A DNA stretch of 64,000 nt from positions 56,801,369-56,865,368 of the forward strand of contig OX442314.1 in the NCBI GenBank assembly GCA_949358305.1, written 5' to 3'. Below are positions 40,863-52,620 of this stretch, piece by piece (the first letter of the stretch is position 1; each line of letters opens with the position of its first letter). The translations under genes were made by a program, and so were the position numbers. Below the pieces are notes generated by a model that searched no databases, was not told the DNA's origin, and was given only the letters and a program-made list of their open reading frames with translations. Source of the DNA: Strigamia acuminata (taxonomy: Eukaryota; Arthropoda; Chilopoda; Geophilomorpha; Linotaeniidae).

Positions 40863-41289
40863 GCAATCCATGAACCCCCAACTGGACATCCAGATTTCTA
40901 CTTAAACGAAACTGCCGATCCCCTGTTCATGACCTCTGATCTGAACGTACAACCTACCTACTTTTTTTTATAATATTCTTTCATTCCTTTATTTTGTTTA
41001 TTTAATAAATAACTAAGTTTACTTTCAATCATAACATCTGTTTTTGTTTTTAAATTTTTTCTTCAAGTCACAAGTATAACTGTCAATCTAACTTTGCATC
41101 GCGCGGCAAATTTTTATGGCAGACAATTTGATATTATACGGAATAATGTCGCAGAACTATAAAGAATCTCTTACCATGCACTTTCTTGGCAAAATTGCTA
41201 ACTTCTATCGTGCTTCGAACACCGTCAAATTAAATAAATCATTAAATATTTCTCTTTCTCTTACGAATTTATCAAAAATAACCGTGTGA

Positions 41290-41465
41290 GTGAATAAATG
41301 TTTTTTTTTTTAAATCCCCACTTTGAACACAAGAATAAGCACACAAGTGACCCTGGAATAGTTTTTCCCGTGTGTGGGTTGCAATATGACTTTTTAGTTG
41401 CCCACTTGTAATACAGGAATAAGCACACAAATGGTGCTTGAATTTTATTTATGGTACTTATGATG
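41290..41465 (-). pseudogene. C2H2 zinc-finger relic related to the 46.3-kb gene
   Basis: The minus strand reads CAYSCITSGQLKSHIATHT and CAYSCVQSGDLK. This matches the last fingers of the 46327-47235 protein but with a shifted order and missing ligands. It is a small degenerate duplicate with no open frame. Confidence 0.6.
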
Positions 41466-41881
41466 ATATATTTTTTTTAATGTATTAGAGCCAGCTAAAG
41501 ATTTTCTTTGTTCTGAATGTAAAGGCTTGACATATGAAAACAAGTTATTTCTAATTTTGATAAAACTTCGCCACTACTTGCTATTCAGCAACAAGACCGT
41601 TCAGACGTGCCACTTAGACAATTGTGCCTTTGTGATCACTTCCAGGCGATTCCGTGCCATTTTCAACAAAACTGTAGGTCTTATTCCACTTATTTTTAGT
41701 TTTATTTTTCAGCGTTGTTTCATAAAACGTATTTGGTTTAAATTTGTTGAACATTTCTGCCATTTTTAGACAGTTTATCGTGTTCTTAACCGCCAGTTAG
41801 TTTTAAATAAAGTATATTTCATTTTGGGAAATTGTGTAAATTAGGTTCGACAGTGAACACTACTTTCGAGAGCATCCACCA

Positions 41882-42148
41882 ATGGAACCGTGTTGTACCA
41901 TAAATGAAAATCCGCCAAATATTGTCATACCAATGCCACGTGGCTACAATTGGAGCTGGCACCAAACTAAACCAAAGCCACGTTTTCATACCTACGACTC
42001 CGACGAAGAAGCGTGGGAGGCGATGGATGCTGAATTAGCACTAGAAGCGGAAGAAATCGCAGCGTCGGAAGCAAGGTCAGAGAATGCAGTGTCGAAGATC
42101 AAAATAATTATATCTTTTGTAAAATCTTTAATTTGTTATAAATGTTGA
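41882..42148 (+). other. Short acidic open frame, significance uncertain
   Basis: 88 residues with an ATG start. It includes PRGYNWSWHQTKPKPRFHTY and an acidic helix (DSDEEAWEAMDAELALEAEE). No family recognised. It could be a small gene or an exon, but no splice partners or relatives were found. The flanking 42150-42930 shows no convincing gene. Confidence 0.3.
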
Positions 42149-42931
42149 TAAATTTTGTTACAATTGTTATAATTCGCTTTGTACACTTTGTCTAGTTTTA
42201 TTTTTATTTTAATTTTTATCAACTTGGGCAAACTGAACCCACGTGTGGGTGGCGTGGAGCTGTACTAAATTTGCCATGTGGTCACCAGCTACGATCGTAA
42301 AATCAAACCAAAAAAAAAATAGACAGGCTCATATGGAATTCTATCATTGTCAAAATGAGCGTAGTTTCAGAATTTTTAAATCCTTTTTGTACCGCAATCA
42401 TTCAAATTCGTATCGGGCGAAAACTAGACAAATTCTTTTTGGTATGCTTTTCACAGTAAAGCCATGGGGTTCCAGGATGGATTCAGTTAGTTTCCAATTT
42501 CCTGTTTCAATATTGCTAATAAGAGGTAAAGATTTGGATCAAAGTTATGCTCAATTTTTTAGCTCAGACCTCATTGCTTAAGCAACATTGAGCATAGAAA
42601 TATTTCCTAGTTTCTTCCTGAAGCCATTTCTTGATTTGATTTTTCTTATTTTGCTGAAATTTATTGTCGATTGTTTTATTATTTGTTTAGAATATCCAAT
42701 ATGCGTACCTTTGCTAAGATCCAAAGTACTAAAAGAGGTCATTTTCTTTTGCAGGATAAGGGAAAATGTATTATAAAATTTCCATCATTAACAAAAGAAT
42801 GGGTAGAAATATTTCTACCAACTAATTCAGAAAAAAGGTATAATAATGCATAGTTTATGGTGGATATGTAAGAAAATTATGATTTTGCACAATCCACATG
42901 AAGAAATAACTGCTACAGTTAAATGTGATGT

Positions 42932-44907
42932 CCTGAAATGACCCTTAGTAAACCCAAGTGAAGAAGAAAGGCAATATCGGATAAACAATTACCAGAAAAG
43001 GGATACTGGCCAGGACTTTTAACCGAATTCCACACGACAATGGTAATTCTGTATGCTACAGAACAAATTTGTCATCGATGCGACAATAGACGACGGCTCA
43101 TATGGCAGATTAATTACTAGTAATCACAGTAGAAAGGGAAAAAAAATGTAATTTCCAAAGTGTGTAAATATTTAAATATATCCATATCTCATATTTATCG
43201 CCTTAAATAATATTCCTGTTGGTGAGGAAAGGAATGTAAAGGGATAAAAATGTAAAAAATATTCATCCTTTCACAGCAACTTAATTGCAAAGTGTTTAGA
43301 TGTGACCACCACGTTAAAATTGCTTCATGCTGCATTCATAGAATGGAATACAGTCTTACAACAGCAGTATCATGGATTTGGTAAACGCTACATCCATAAA
43401 CTAGAATGCAGGCTAACAATACCAAAGAATAAAATTCAAAACACTTGACCAGAGCTCTCATTCAGCACCACTGGAATAACTGACCAGTGGCCCAGGGGCA
43501 ACCACGAGGAGGTAGAGAGTTGGATTTCCTGCCCCCAATTCGCAAAATAAAATATCCTCGTAAAATCTTCAATGAAACGAATCAAATCATCAAATTACGT
43601 CCACGCGGCTGACTAGAAATTACACAATGGCGGCGGCAACGCCCTGGAAAATTGAACAAAGAAAATAATAAAATTGTGTCCTTACAACACCTACCAATGT
43701 GAAAAGCTTGAAATTGAATGTATTTGAATAAATCAATTTGAATAAATACCCAATGATGACGACAAACCAGAAAACGAAGGCTTAGATGAACGCGTGCCAA
43801 CTCTCTGAAAGAACAACATCCTCGACGACAATGGCGGCGGCAACGGCCTGGCAAATTGAACAAACAAACAAACATCAAAATTGTGTCCACACAACTCCTT
43901 GATTGTGCACCGACCAATGTAAAAATCTTGAAATAAAATAAATTTGAATAAATAAATTTGAATACATATACCGGTACCCAATTTTCGACGATCAAGTAGA
44001 AAACGAATAAATCAAATTTAAATCAATGTTGGAGCCATTTTTTTTTTAAAACAATAAAAGGAAACGACCGGTATGTAAATGTTGAAGTTTTGTACTTCAA
44101 AACTCTTTAAAATACGAAAATGGTCAGAGAGATTTAAATCAGAAAAGCATCGGTAATAAAACTACTCGCACTTGAATAAAAGCGATACAAATTAATGAAA
44201 TAACCGTTCGAGAAAGCGACGAAAACTCACGTTCCTCCGCGCCGTGCCTCCATTGTGATGAATGTGTATACGGGGTTCACATTTCGGAAAACACGAGTTT
44301 CTGAATATAGAAACAATCCCGATGCAAACCGACAAATCTTGTGGATTTAAGCTTTTCGACAGATAATATATGATGTGCAAAAATTAAATTCTTAGAAATA
44401 AAATGGACTCACAATTCGCAATAAATATTCTTGTCTAAGATCTACTCCTGATCGTCTTGGGTTTAATCGGGAGCACACACGAATCACCTTTTCGTTTCGC
44501 TCAAGTCAGATAAACTCGGTCTTTAGAAAACCTGACATAAAAGCAAATTGGCAACCCAGAAAACTACGCAATAGTAAACAAACTATTCAGCAAAATCAAG
44601 GAGTAAATACAAGAAAGGAAAATAAAATTGGTTATTTCCAGAGAAAATCTCTGGAAATGTGTGTGTTGTTTCCAGACAAATTCTGTGCAGATTATATAAG
44701 AAATTAAAAAAACTTTTAATGAATTAAGAAATTAATGAATTTATCATTGAAAAATAATAACGTGGACCCGCCACAGCTTTGCTGCACAGCACCTACACGA
44801 TCTGCATACGTGCAGAGCGTAACATCCAATAGGATGCTGATCATAATCTGAAATTAGTATTCAGCCAGTATTTTTAGCAAAACAAACACCGAACATTTAA
44901 TAAGCAG
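42932..44907 (+). repeat. 1.9-kb minisatellite-bearing repeat (family C), copy 2
   Basis: Same ends as copy 1 (CTGAAATGACCC...TTTAATAAGC) and the same internal order, with two tandem units (ATGGCGGCGGCAACG at 43627 and 43831). It includes a GGGATAAAAATGTAAAAAATATTCATCC segment present in copy 3 but absent from copy 1, so copy 1 has a small deletion there. Confidence 0.8.
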
Positions 44908-44995
44908 ATCGCCCTTGTCTTCCTCCACTACTTTGCAGTTGGTTTTGATGAAATTAAATATCGCGGTTTCAGCGGGCAACGAAACAGCTTTTGAT

Positions 44996-45111
44996 GATTT
45001 ATGATGTAAAGCATCATAAATCAGCTAAAGTGACAAATTAACAGCATCGTAAACCCATTGGGTTTATTGCTGCAACTGTTTTAAACAGCTCTACCGATCA
45101 AAATGACCGGT
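44996..45111. repeat. Chain of four hairpins beside the cyclin fragment
   Basis: 44996-45022 (11-bp stem GATTTATGATG), 45051-45065 (AAACCCA/TGGGTTT), 45076-45088 (CTGTTT/AAACAG) and 45093-45111 (ACCGATCA/TGACCGGT with one A-C mismatch). No protein is present. Confidence 0.65.
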
Positions 45112-45124
45112 CTGGCCGTTCTAG

Positions 45125-45391
45125 TGTTAACGTTCTTCCGCGGCAATAAAACATTCGTTTTCAACTGAATCCACACCTTTTTCAATATCGTACTTTATAA
45201 GATGAGCAGGTGATGATTGCGTTGACGGGATCGGCCGTGACAAAGCGGTTTAAGTCGATGATGGCCGTGTTTATGCGGAGTTGGTGCATGCGCAGTTTTG
45301 TGCCGAGACCTTGGATCAACTTGGCGCATTCTTGTCTGATTAATATTTCGTACGATTGAGTGATGACGATGGGATTCGTTGTAGGAGACAT
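45125..45391 (-). pseudogene. Cyclin-T-like fragment with about 0.5-kb internal deletion
   Basis: Encodes the start of a cyclin box, ECAKLIQGLGTKLRMHQLRI and NTAIIDLNRFVTADPVNAII. After CSSYK it jumps to the sequence matching the 3' end of the 63.3-kb gene (GATATTGAAAAAGGTGTGG). The region equivalent to about 63437-63973 is missing. It preserves the N-terminal part that lies outside the window for the other copy. Non-functional as a cyclin because most of both cyclin folds is absent. Confidence 0.8.
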
Positions 45392-45399
45392 CGGGAGTG

Positions 45400-46320
45400 T
45401 TTTTACAGATGGTTCTAGTGGTGCTGTATTCGAAGAATTGTCACGTGCTTGTTACGTGTCCGGTGACTTGTAGTTACGTATTCGCGACATGCCTCGCTCG
45501 TTTGCTCGTTGTTGAAATTAAATTTTTTAGACAAAGTATGAAAGTTTTGGGACTCGAATTGATTTTTTTTACCAAAAATTGAAGTTTTTCTCGTAACATT
45601 GAAGTTTTGATGCTTTTCTCGTAAAATTAAAGCTTTTTGGGCTAAAAAAAATATACCATAAGCACAAAATAATGCTTACTGCTTTTGGGGTCCCATGGCA
45701 CATGACTAATTTCTCTCATCATGTCTGGAATAAATTAAATAAATCTATTGAGATGATGCATAACGGCTAGTCAGGGAGTGGGACTCCACATTTTATTGAA
45801 GAAAGCATGGCAAGAGAAGTTTAAGAAGTCATTTTTGTGACAATTTGTAGCCAAACTTCTTTCATGTCAAAAATTTGTGTATTTCCATCAGGTTTGGTTG
45901 ATTTTTGGTTGGCTGAGAAAGAAAAAACATATAGCTAAACACAACTTCAGGATTTTGTTGCCCGAACTAAATTTAGTAAAGGGAACAAAAGGAGATAGTT
46001 AATTCTACACAATTTTCAGTCGTCTCTTGAGCCAACTGGTCGTTAGAAAATCTGACGTAAAGACCTGAAGCGGAAGAAACAAACCTCAATTGCAATAATT
46101 TTCGGATTAGGATTAATAGAACCAAATTTGTAAGAACAGCAAAAAAGAGATTTTTACATTTAATTTGAAATGCAGGTTTTAAATGTTTTACAATTGGAAT
46201 TTCAGTTTAAAAAAATACGAACAACGTTATTTTAAAAATCCAAAATAAAATGCACTAATAATAAAAACAGAAAGCAAAATGCAGCAACCGTGAACATGAC
46301 ATACAAAATTAATTTGTATG
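45400..46320. other. Intergenic, no gene seen
   Basis: A/T-rich. A short GAAGTTTT..CTCGTAA(C/A)ATT motif is repeated near 45580-45620. The rest has no recognisable coding or repeat features. Confidence 0.4.
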
Positions 46321-46326
46321 CTTAGT

Positions 46327-47235
46327 TTAATGTTTTTTCAAGCCATGTTTTTTCAGTTGCCCACTTGTAACACAAGAATAAGCACACAAATGGCACTTGA
46401 ATGGCTTTTCCCCACTATGTATTAATAAATGTTTTTTTAAATTCCCACGTTGAACACAAGAATAAGCACACAAATGGCATTTGAATGGTTTTTCCCCTGT
46501 ATGGAATAACAGATGTCTTTTTAAATTTCCATTTTGAACACAAGAATAATCACACAAATGGCATTTGAATGGTTTTTTCCTAGTATGTATTAACAAATGA
46601 GTTTTTAAATCCCCACTATAAACACAAGAATAAGCACACAAATGGCATTTGAATGGTTTTTCCCCTGTATGAAATAACAGATGTCTTTTTAAATTTCCAT
46701 TTTGAACACAAGAATAATCACACAAATGGCACTTGAATGGTTTTTTCCTAGTATGTATTAACAAATGAGTTTTTAAATCCCCACTATAAACACAAGAATA
46801 AGCACACAAATGGCATTTGAACAGTTTATTCCCTGTATGGAATAACAAATGTGTTGTTAAAGCCGCACTTGTAACGCAAGAATAAGCACATAAATTACAC
46901 TTGAATGGTTTTTCCCCACTATGTATTAATAAATGTGTTTTTAAATTTCCACTTTGAGTGCAGGAAAAAGCACACAAATGGCACTTGAATGGTTTTTCCC
47001 CACTATGTATTAATAAATGTCTTTTTAAATTCCAACTTTGAGCGCAGGAATAAGCACATAAATGACACTTGAAGGGCTTTTCACCGGTGTGTTTAAGCAT
47101 GTGTTGTTCCAAATTTGAGTAATATGAACACAAATAATCACACAGATTGCAACACAATTTCGACTTCGCCGCATCTATTAACGGCGATTGCGAACCGGAA
47201 GATAGACCACAATTTAACAGCAGTTCACTGTCCAC
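46327..47235 (-). CDS. Ten-finger C2H2 zinc-finger protein
   Basis: 302 residues from an ATG at 47235 in one exon. Ten C2H2 fingers begin near residue 29, most of the form CHLCAYSCxxxxxLKxHLLIH, joined by TGEKPFK/SGEKPFK linkers, which indicates sequence-specific DNA binding in the nucleus. Fingers 5-6 and 7-8 are the same pair repeated (VYSGDLKTH then VQNGNLKRH, with the unusual linker TRKKPFK). The short N-terminus has no KRAB, ZAD or BTB domain. The last finger ends HGLKKH at the C-terminus. A degenerate relic of the gene lies at 41.3 kb. The uniform AYSC core suggests expansion within one gene. Confidence 0.85.
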   Translation of the reverse strand: MDSELLLNCGLSSGSQSPLIDAAKSKLCCNLCDYLCSYYSNLEQHMLKHTGEKPFKCHLCAYSCAQSWNLKRHLLIHSGEKPFKCHLCAFSCTQSGNLKTHLLIHSGEKPFKCNLCAYSCVTSAALTTHLLFHTGNKLFKCHLCAYSCVYSGDLKTHLLIHTRKKPFKCHLCDYSCVQNGNLKRHLLFHTGEKPFKCHLCAYSCVYSGDLKTHLLIHTRKKPFKCHLCDYSCVQNGNLKRHLLFHTGEKPFKCHLCAYSCVQRGNLKKHLLIHSGEKPFKCHLCAYSCVTSGQLKKHGLKKH

Positions 47236-47440
47236 TTAATAGAACCAAATTTTTCATAACATTTTCCGTGACATTCTGCCACGTTTTCCCACATTTTGCA
47301 TAACATTTTGCTATTTTTTTTTACATTCTGTCACGTTTTTCGTGACATTCTGTCATTTTTATTGTGACGAATTCCCACCATTTTTGGTGATCTTTTGTCA
47401 CATTGTTTATACCATTCTGTCATGATTTGTCACATTTTTC
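47236..47440. repeat. Degenerate TTCTGTCACATTTTTC minisatellite
   Basis: At least eight loosely spaced variants of CATTTTxxxTGACATTCTG occur just upstream of the zinc-finger gene start, where its promoter or 5' UTR would be. Confidence 0.6.
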
Positions 47441-48370
47441 TCAATTTTTAAAGCAGATAACTAATAATTTCATTTTTTTTTATAGAATCAAGAATTTTCT
47501 TGGAAATTCAGAAATATCGGTGCAGGTAATAGTTACTGAACCAACAACTGGAACTGCAGAAGTGATGACCACTGGTGGCTGCTGACCCGGTGTTGGGCAG
47601 TGGAAGCGGTGCCCAACTTGAAATCCTGGTGAAAATCACGAAATTCCGCAATTTCGATTTTGACGGAAATCCACGTATACGTCGGCGGGAGCCGGGGCCT
47701 CGTCCTGGGCATGAAAAGTACGCGATTTGCGGTGCGAACAGAAATGTTCCGAAAATGCACAAAACGTCCCAAATTTGCTGGCTAAAGCTGTGGCCGCACT
47801 GCTGTGCTTATAATGCCAATATCTAAAGTTAATTATGACAAATTCAACTTACTGGCACCTGGTAAAAATGGAAAAGTAAAGCCATTTATTTGCAGCTTGA
47901 TACAGGACTGGAGGCAGCCATTTTTGCACTCTCAAAACCAGATACAGGATATAATCTCAAAGCATAGGTTACAGGTATTATGTATAAATACAGGATAAAT
48001 CATAACAGTCTGCATCATAAATAATGCTTTTACAATACAAAAAGCATGGATCAATCACACACATATCTAAATGATTGTGATTGATCTTACAAATTCAAAA
48101 ACATTAATTTTATATACATAAAAGGCAATTGTCATTTGAATCAAATAAATTATTACATTTATATGGGGCTGAAAAATAAATACAACAATTGCCCAAGCTT
48201 TAAGATCAAAAATAAACAAATATTTTCTTTAATCATATCAACAGCAAATTAAATTATTTTCACACTGCACATAAGATATGACAATTAGACATAACAATGG
48301 TTATTTTTCACATTGTTTATGCACGACATTTCAACTAATGGATAACTCTTTATTTACAAAATGCTAACAA
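47441..48370. other. Intergenic, no gene seen
   Basis: No recognisable coding frame. A GC-richer patch is at 47570-47720; the rest is A/T-rich. Confidence 0.4.
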
Positions 48371-48376
48371 GAAGCA

Positions 48377-49100
48377 GTGAATGCACCAAGTACATCGGAT
48401 GCTCCTAATCATGAAGATTCAGCCTTTGTTGACAATGCAACCTGGTATCCCATCAAAACAGCTAGAACTTCAATTCCTGAATTTACCATATCGGATATGT
48501 ACGCCTACTTCGTTAACAGGAAATACAAGGATGAAGAGTCTGTGCAGGATTTTAAAAACATGAATTGTCAGTCTCTGGGTTTGTTTAAAAAGGGACACAT
48601 TCAAAAAATTGAGGTTCATGTATTGAATGATGTTGTTTATTTTAGATGTATACGTCTGCCTACAATGAGAAAAGATAGAGATTATAAAATTAAGTTAGCA
48701 ATGAACAATGTCTGTAGTGTAATTTATGGTAGCTGTGGATGTCCAGCTGGTTTAGCACCTCATGGGTCCTGCAAACACATTGCAGCATTTTGTTATGCCG
48801 TTGAGGAATTTGTAAGACTTGGTTATAAAGGTGACACTGATACATGTACAGACAAATTGCAAACTTGGAATCAACCAAGGAAATAAAAATTAGATTAAAA
48901 AAAAGTTACATAAATTGATTTTGAAAGAATTGAGTATGGTAAAACTAAAACTAAATTTGATATTCCTTACAATCCTATAATCTTTAATGGAGAAAAGCAA
49001 CTGTGTTCTGCAAATGAAATTTTATTTAAAATTTTAGATGAATCCAAGCTGGTGTGTGGGTTTAGTCAGATTTTGCCTACTGGATATTGTCTTATGATAA
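48377..49100 (+). pseudogene. SWIM zinc-finger transposon protein
   Basis: The frame 48377-48886 carries SCGCPAGLAPHGSCKHIAAF, a SWIM finger (CxC..CxH), then TCTDKLQTWNQPRK. These are typical of the SWIM-containing N-terminal part of invertebrate mobile-element proteins that often continue into a YqaJ-type nuclease. After a stop and a shift, 48919-49100 reads YGKTKTKFDIPYNPI and FKILDESKLVCGFSQIL in keeping with a continuation. No nuclease motif is seen. I infer a decayed element rather than a host gene. Confidence 0.6.
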
Positions 49101-49564
49101 TTGTAAATGTAACAATCAGACGCGTGCTTTTTGTGTCCGCAACAATTTCAAACTAAATCCGACTCCATCCGTCCTTCAAGATAAGTTTTGAGAACATTTC
49201 ACTTTATTTAAGTTACGTGAGTAACTATAATGTAGAACCAACGCAGCCGATCCATAAAAGAAAGGGTGGTTAACCAACTACTGTTTATCTCATTTCAACA
49301 CAATACAACACAATGGCTAAATAAAATTTCAAGTCCAATTTTAAATTTTTCTTCAAATTATAACGGTCGATCAAATTTTTGGCGATACGAATGAAGAGAA
49401 TCGCACTATTGTTTTAATAAAACAGGAAATTTTTATGAGTGATGAGGAAACCAAACTCCCATCCTCTTCCGAGCTACTGTAAGTGTATGTTCCGATTCCG
49501 AATGACTAAATGTAAATTAAATTCAAATTGAATACTTTTTTTGTATGATTAGTTTTTCCTGAAG

Positions 49565-49860
49565 ACCAGAATTTGCATGATGATATGGAGCGAAAGCTAT
49601 AATGATTAAGGCATCTATACTGTTAAAATCAATATCCGATGAGCAGTCAATTACTGTTCAATTATCTTTAAATCGGTCTTGTTTAACTAAAGCCGAAACA
49701 AACGAAACCCAGAAGTGCCGGCGTAAAGAAGAAGAACGCGAAGAGAATGCTAAGAGAATTAGGATTGCAGTAAGACGTATCAATTGTTTGTTTTTATGTT
49801 TTTGTAGATTTAATTTTATGAGAAAACAGAAATTCAAGTGTTAATATTAATTTTCAGGTC
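49565..49860 (+). repeat. MIKASILL segment, copy 1 of 3
   Basis: ATGATTAAGGCATCTATACT introduces a 60-residue frame (SISDEQSITVQLSLNRSCLT, CRRKEEEREENAKRIRIAVR). The same segment recurs at 59795-59983 and, truncated, at about 60113-60200. Confidence 0.65.
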
Positions 49861-49879
49861 GCTATTGAAACTGTGTCAG

Positions 49880-50724
49880 CGATCGATCGCAGTACAGAAG
49901 GGAAAACTTACTAACGAGAAAAGAAGAACAAAAATTATGGAGCGACTCGACACAAATATCTTCAGACAATACTTGGTTTCGGATTTCTATTCAAATCACA
50001 TCAGAGATTTACCTACAATGCCACCGTCCACACACGTATTTACTACAGTTCGCAACTTTTTTTTTTTGTTTTACAGCTAACTAAGGCGCGTCGGGGTGGG
50101 GATATTGTTAATATGCTGTCTCAACAGGTTTTGGATTTTAGTGAGCCGAATAATTTGCTGATTGTTAATGTTGCTGACCACAAGACGAAAGGAAGTAAAA
50201 ACGCCAACGTCGTTTTGCTTCCATCGTTGTGGTCAGTAATGGAGTTTTATATCTTGAGATTACGTCCTTTGGTGAATCCAACAACGCCACATGCGTTTGT
50301 GTCCAACCAAGGAACAAAAATGGATGCGTCTGGCTTTAACAAAGCTATGCAGCAACATTTTAAAACGTACTGCAGCGCCATTGGTTTTGCAATACCACCT
50401 AGAATTTCGTCTAACAAGTTTATGCAGATAGCCGCGACTCTGTCGAGAGAAAAACAGCTTAGCCAGGACATACAAGAAGCTTTGGCAGATCACACGGCAC
50501 ATTCGAAAACGGTGGCAAATTCTTATTACTCGACAGAGGCGGGTCTTCATTCATCTGCAACGGCTTTCGAAAACATCTATGGAATGATGGCTGGGATCGA
50601 ACCGGATCGTAGCACTCCAGGTTGCTCAAAGGATCCACAGGTGGGTTTGGACGAGTCGAATGAGATTGAGAGTACGGACGACGAGCCAGACACACCAAAG
50701 GTTCCTTTGAAGAAACCTGTTTGA
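49880..50724 (+). pseudogene. Crypton-like tyrosine recombinase
   Basis: The core reads RRGGDIVNMLSQQVLDF (first Arg box), VADHKTKGSKNANVVLL (beta-strand Lys), ISSNKFMQIAATLS (the HxxR helix, in which the expected Arg is not visible) and LADHTAHSKTVANSYYS (His and candidate nucleophile Tyr). The arrangement is that of eukaryotic Crypton-type recombinases, not DIRS. An upstream segment to about 49880 is frameshifted. A second, more degraded copy lies at 53.9-54.5 kb. Loss of the second Arg suggests this copy is inactive. Confidence 0.7.
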
Positions 50725-50918
50725 AAACGGCTTACCACGACCTTAGCGAATCATTTCGAAGTTGTCATGAAGTCGTATCTAAACGAGTTAAAACTAATCA
50801 AGAACAGCGCAGTTCGGATTGGATTCGTCTAAAATAACTGAGCAGTTGAAGCAAGCATACAAAGAGGATCCCCACCCGTTAACGTTGGAGCTCATGCAAT
50901 TAGAGGCTCGAAGACTAA

Positions 50919-51572
50919 ATGATAAAATGCGCAACAACACCAATTAATGAATCCATTTCAGGTGCGACACCTGCGACTGGAAATCCGCCTTTTCTGGTTT
51001 GGGGTGACAAGTTTTTACACAAAACTGATCAGGCTATGCCTGCACCTAGGCCAATGGATGAAGTGGAATTAAGCAAACATGTAAAATCCATTGGAATAGA
51101 AGCGTTTTCTGGTGACAAGACAAAAGCTAAAGCTTTTCTCATCGATTTGAAACGCTCTTTACGTTTCGCTGTACCATATTTGAACCAGGTGCTCGGTGAG
51201 CATTTATTCAAGTTTTTCCAAGGAGATGCGGCCACATGGTTCTCTTCTCATTCTAAAACGAATTGGGAGGAATTCGAACACGAGTTCATTACTCATTTTC
51301 ACCCAAGCGATACACTGCTCTTGGCAGAGATTGCTAAGATGCAGCAGCTTTCTCATGAGTCTGCGACCCAAGTGGTGATAAGACTCGAGAAATTGTATGC
51401 GCAACTCACCATACCAGTGCACGAGTCAGCAGATTCAGAAAGTGCTGGCAATCCTGCGCCCAGCGGTCAAGAACATGGTCGCAAACGCCTTAAATTCAGA
51501 GAATACCTGGGCGTCACTGAGAAGAGCTTGCATTGCTACGGAGGGCCTCGATCCTTAATTAAGAAACCGTAA
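50919..51572 (+). pseudogene. Retrotransposon Gag (gypsy-type) fragment
   Basis: IEAFSGDKTKAKAFLIDLKR, HLFKFFQGDAATWFSSHSKT and EEFEHEFITHFHPSD are the capsid core of a Ty3/gypsy Gag. The later part is frameshifted and continues to about 51830 (TIPNTASGDKPKFVPLGLRN). No pol follows. It has no evident relation to the gypsy element at 25 kb. Confidence 0.75.
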
Positions 51573-51929
51573 CAAATGCAGCAGTCATTGAGGCGGCAAA
51601 GACAGAAACTGTTGCGCCAACCTCAAAACCCAACCAGCAAGTGGTAACAATACCAAACACTGCGAGTGGAGACAAGCCTAAATTTGTTCCGCTTGGATTG
51701 AGAAATCCAAACAATCGAACATTGTTCCCTGCACCTAAAAACGCTGCAATAGCAGCAACAAAGGTCCAAACACTCACAACTTCCCAACAAAGTGACTTTA
51801 CCCCGAACTTTGACTTTTCTGTGATTTGAACGTGACTTTTTCCGCGTAGTCTTATGCAAATTTAGTGTTTGATGCGGACTTTTTGGTTGTTTTTTATAAT
51901 ACCAGTGATATTGATTTTTCCTGATCTGT

Positions 51930-52330
51930 GGAGAAGTTAATAGCTGTTCAAATCCAGAACAGCGAAGAGGAAGATGAAAAAAATCCCTAATCAAATGAGA
52001 GTAAACAACATTAAAATTGTTTAAAAATATTTATTAAACTTACCATTTATTTTTAGAATGCTGTTCATCAAGCATGTAAGGAATTTGGAAAACAATGGCA
52101 GTTTAAAGATGGAAACAAGTAATTAAATGTCTTTTCCTCAATTCACAAATTAAGATAATTTTTTTTTTTAGTTTTGGTTCTTCAAATAATCAAAGCATAT
52201 GCAGATTCATTAAAGATCATGTCACTGGTCTTATTCCAAATGTCAATAAGAGACATTTACATGGTAAAATCAAGCTTCTATTATTTAATACGGAGTAAAA
52301 TATAATTAATTAATTATTAATGTTTTTCTT
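51930..52330 (+). repeat. Exon-intron segment shared with 55.9-56.3 kb, copy 1
   Basis: Both copies read GAGAAGTTAATAGCTG.TC then, after a 70-base A/T stretch ending in TTTTTAG, NAVHQAxxEFGKQWQFKDGNK. After another intron-like stretch they read FGSSNNQSICRFIKDHVTGL. The splice-like spacing shows a duplicated spliced element gene. Copy 1 breaks off into the 52.4-kb repeat. Confidence 0.65.
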
Positions 52331-52369
52331 TATTTAGTGGCAATCAGACGATACTACAACCAAGCGGAT

Positions 52370-52620
52370 TGTGCCGGCCAGTAAGCCGATCCTGCCGGTA
52401 TTTGTGCCTGCAAATTGAGGTTATCGCAGTGCCTCCTGTACAGATAGTCGCGGTAATTATTATTGTTCATTAATAATTATTAGCGATGCGATGTGTGTGA
52501 CGATGCGGTAAAGTCAACCGCACCTCGGATATAACCCACCCAGTCTAACCATTACACACCTTTTAGAACCAACCCAGAACCAGTCAGATGCTAGAACCTT
52601 TCGAATCCATTTTAGACGAC
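52370..52620 (+). repeat. Hairpin-containing repeat shared with 2.4-2.6 kb
   Basis: Includes TGCGGT-aaagtca-ACCGCA (about 52512-52530) and an A/T palindrome near 52455-52483. No coding frame recognised. Confidence 0.4.

Noticed and set aside
43582-43995. Minus-strand ORFs in the minisatellite (also at 14752-14966, 62354-62965)
   Set aside because: They arise from the tandem repeat read in antisense and shift frame between units and copies.
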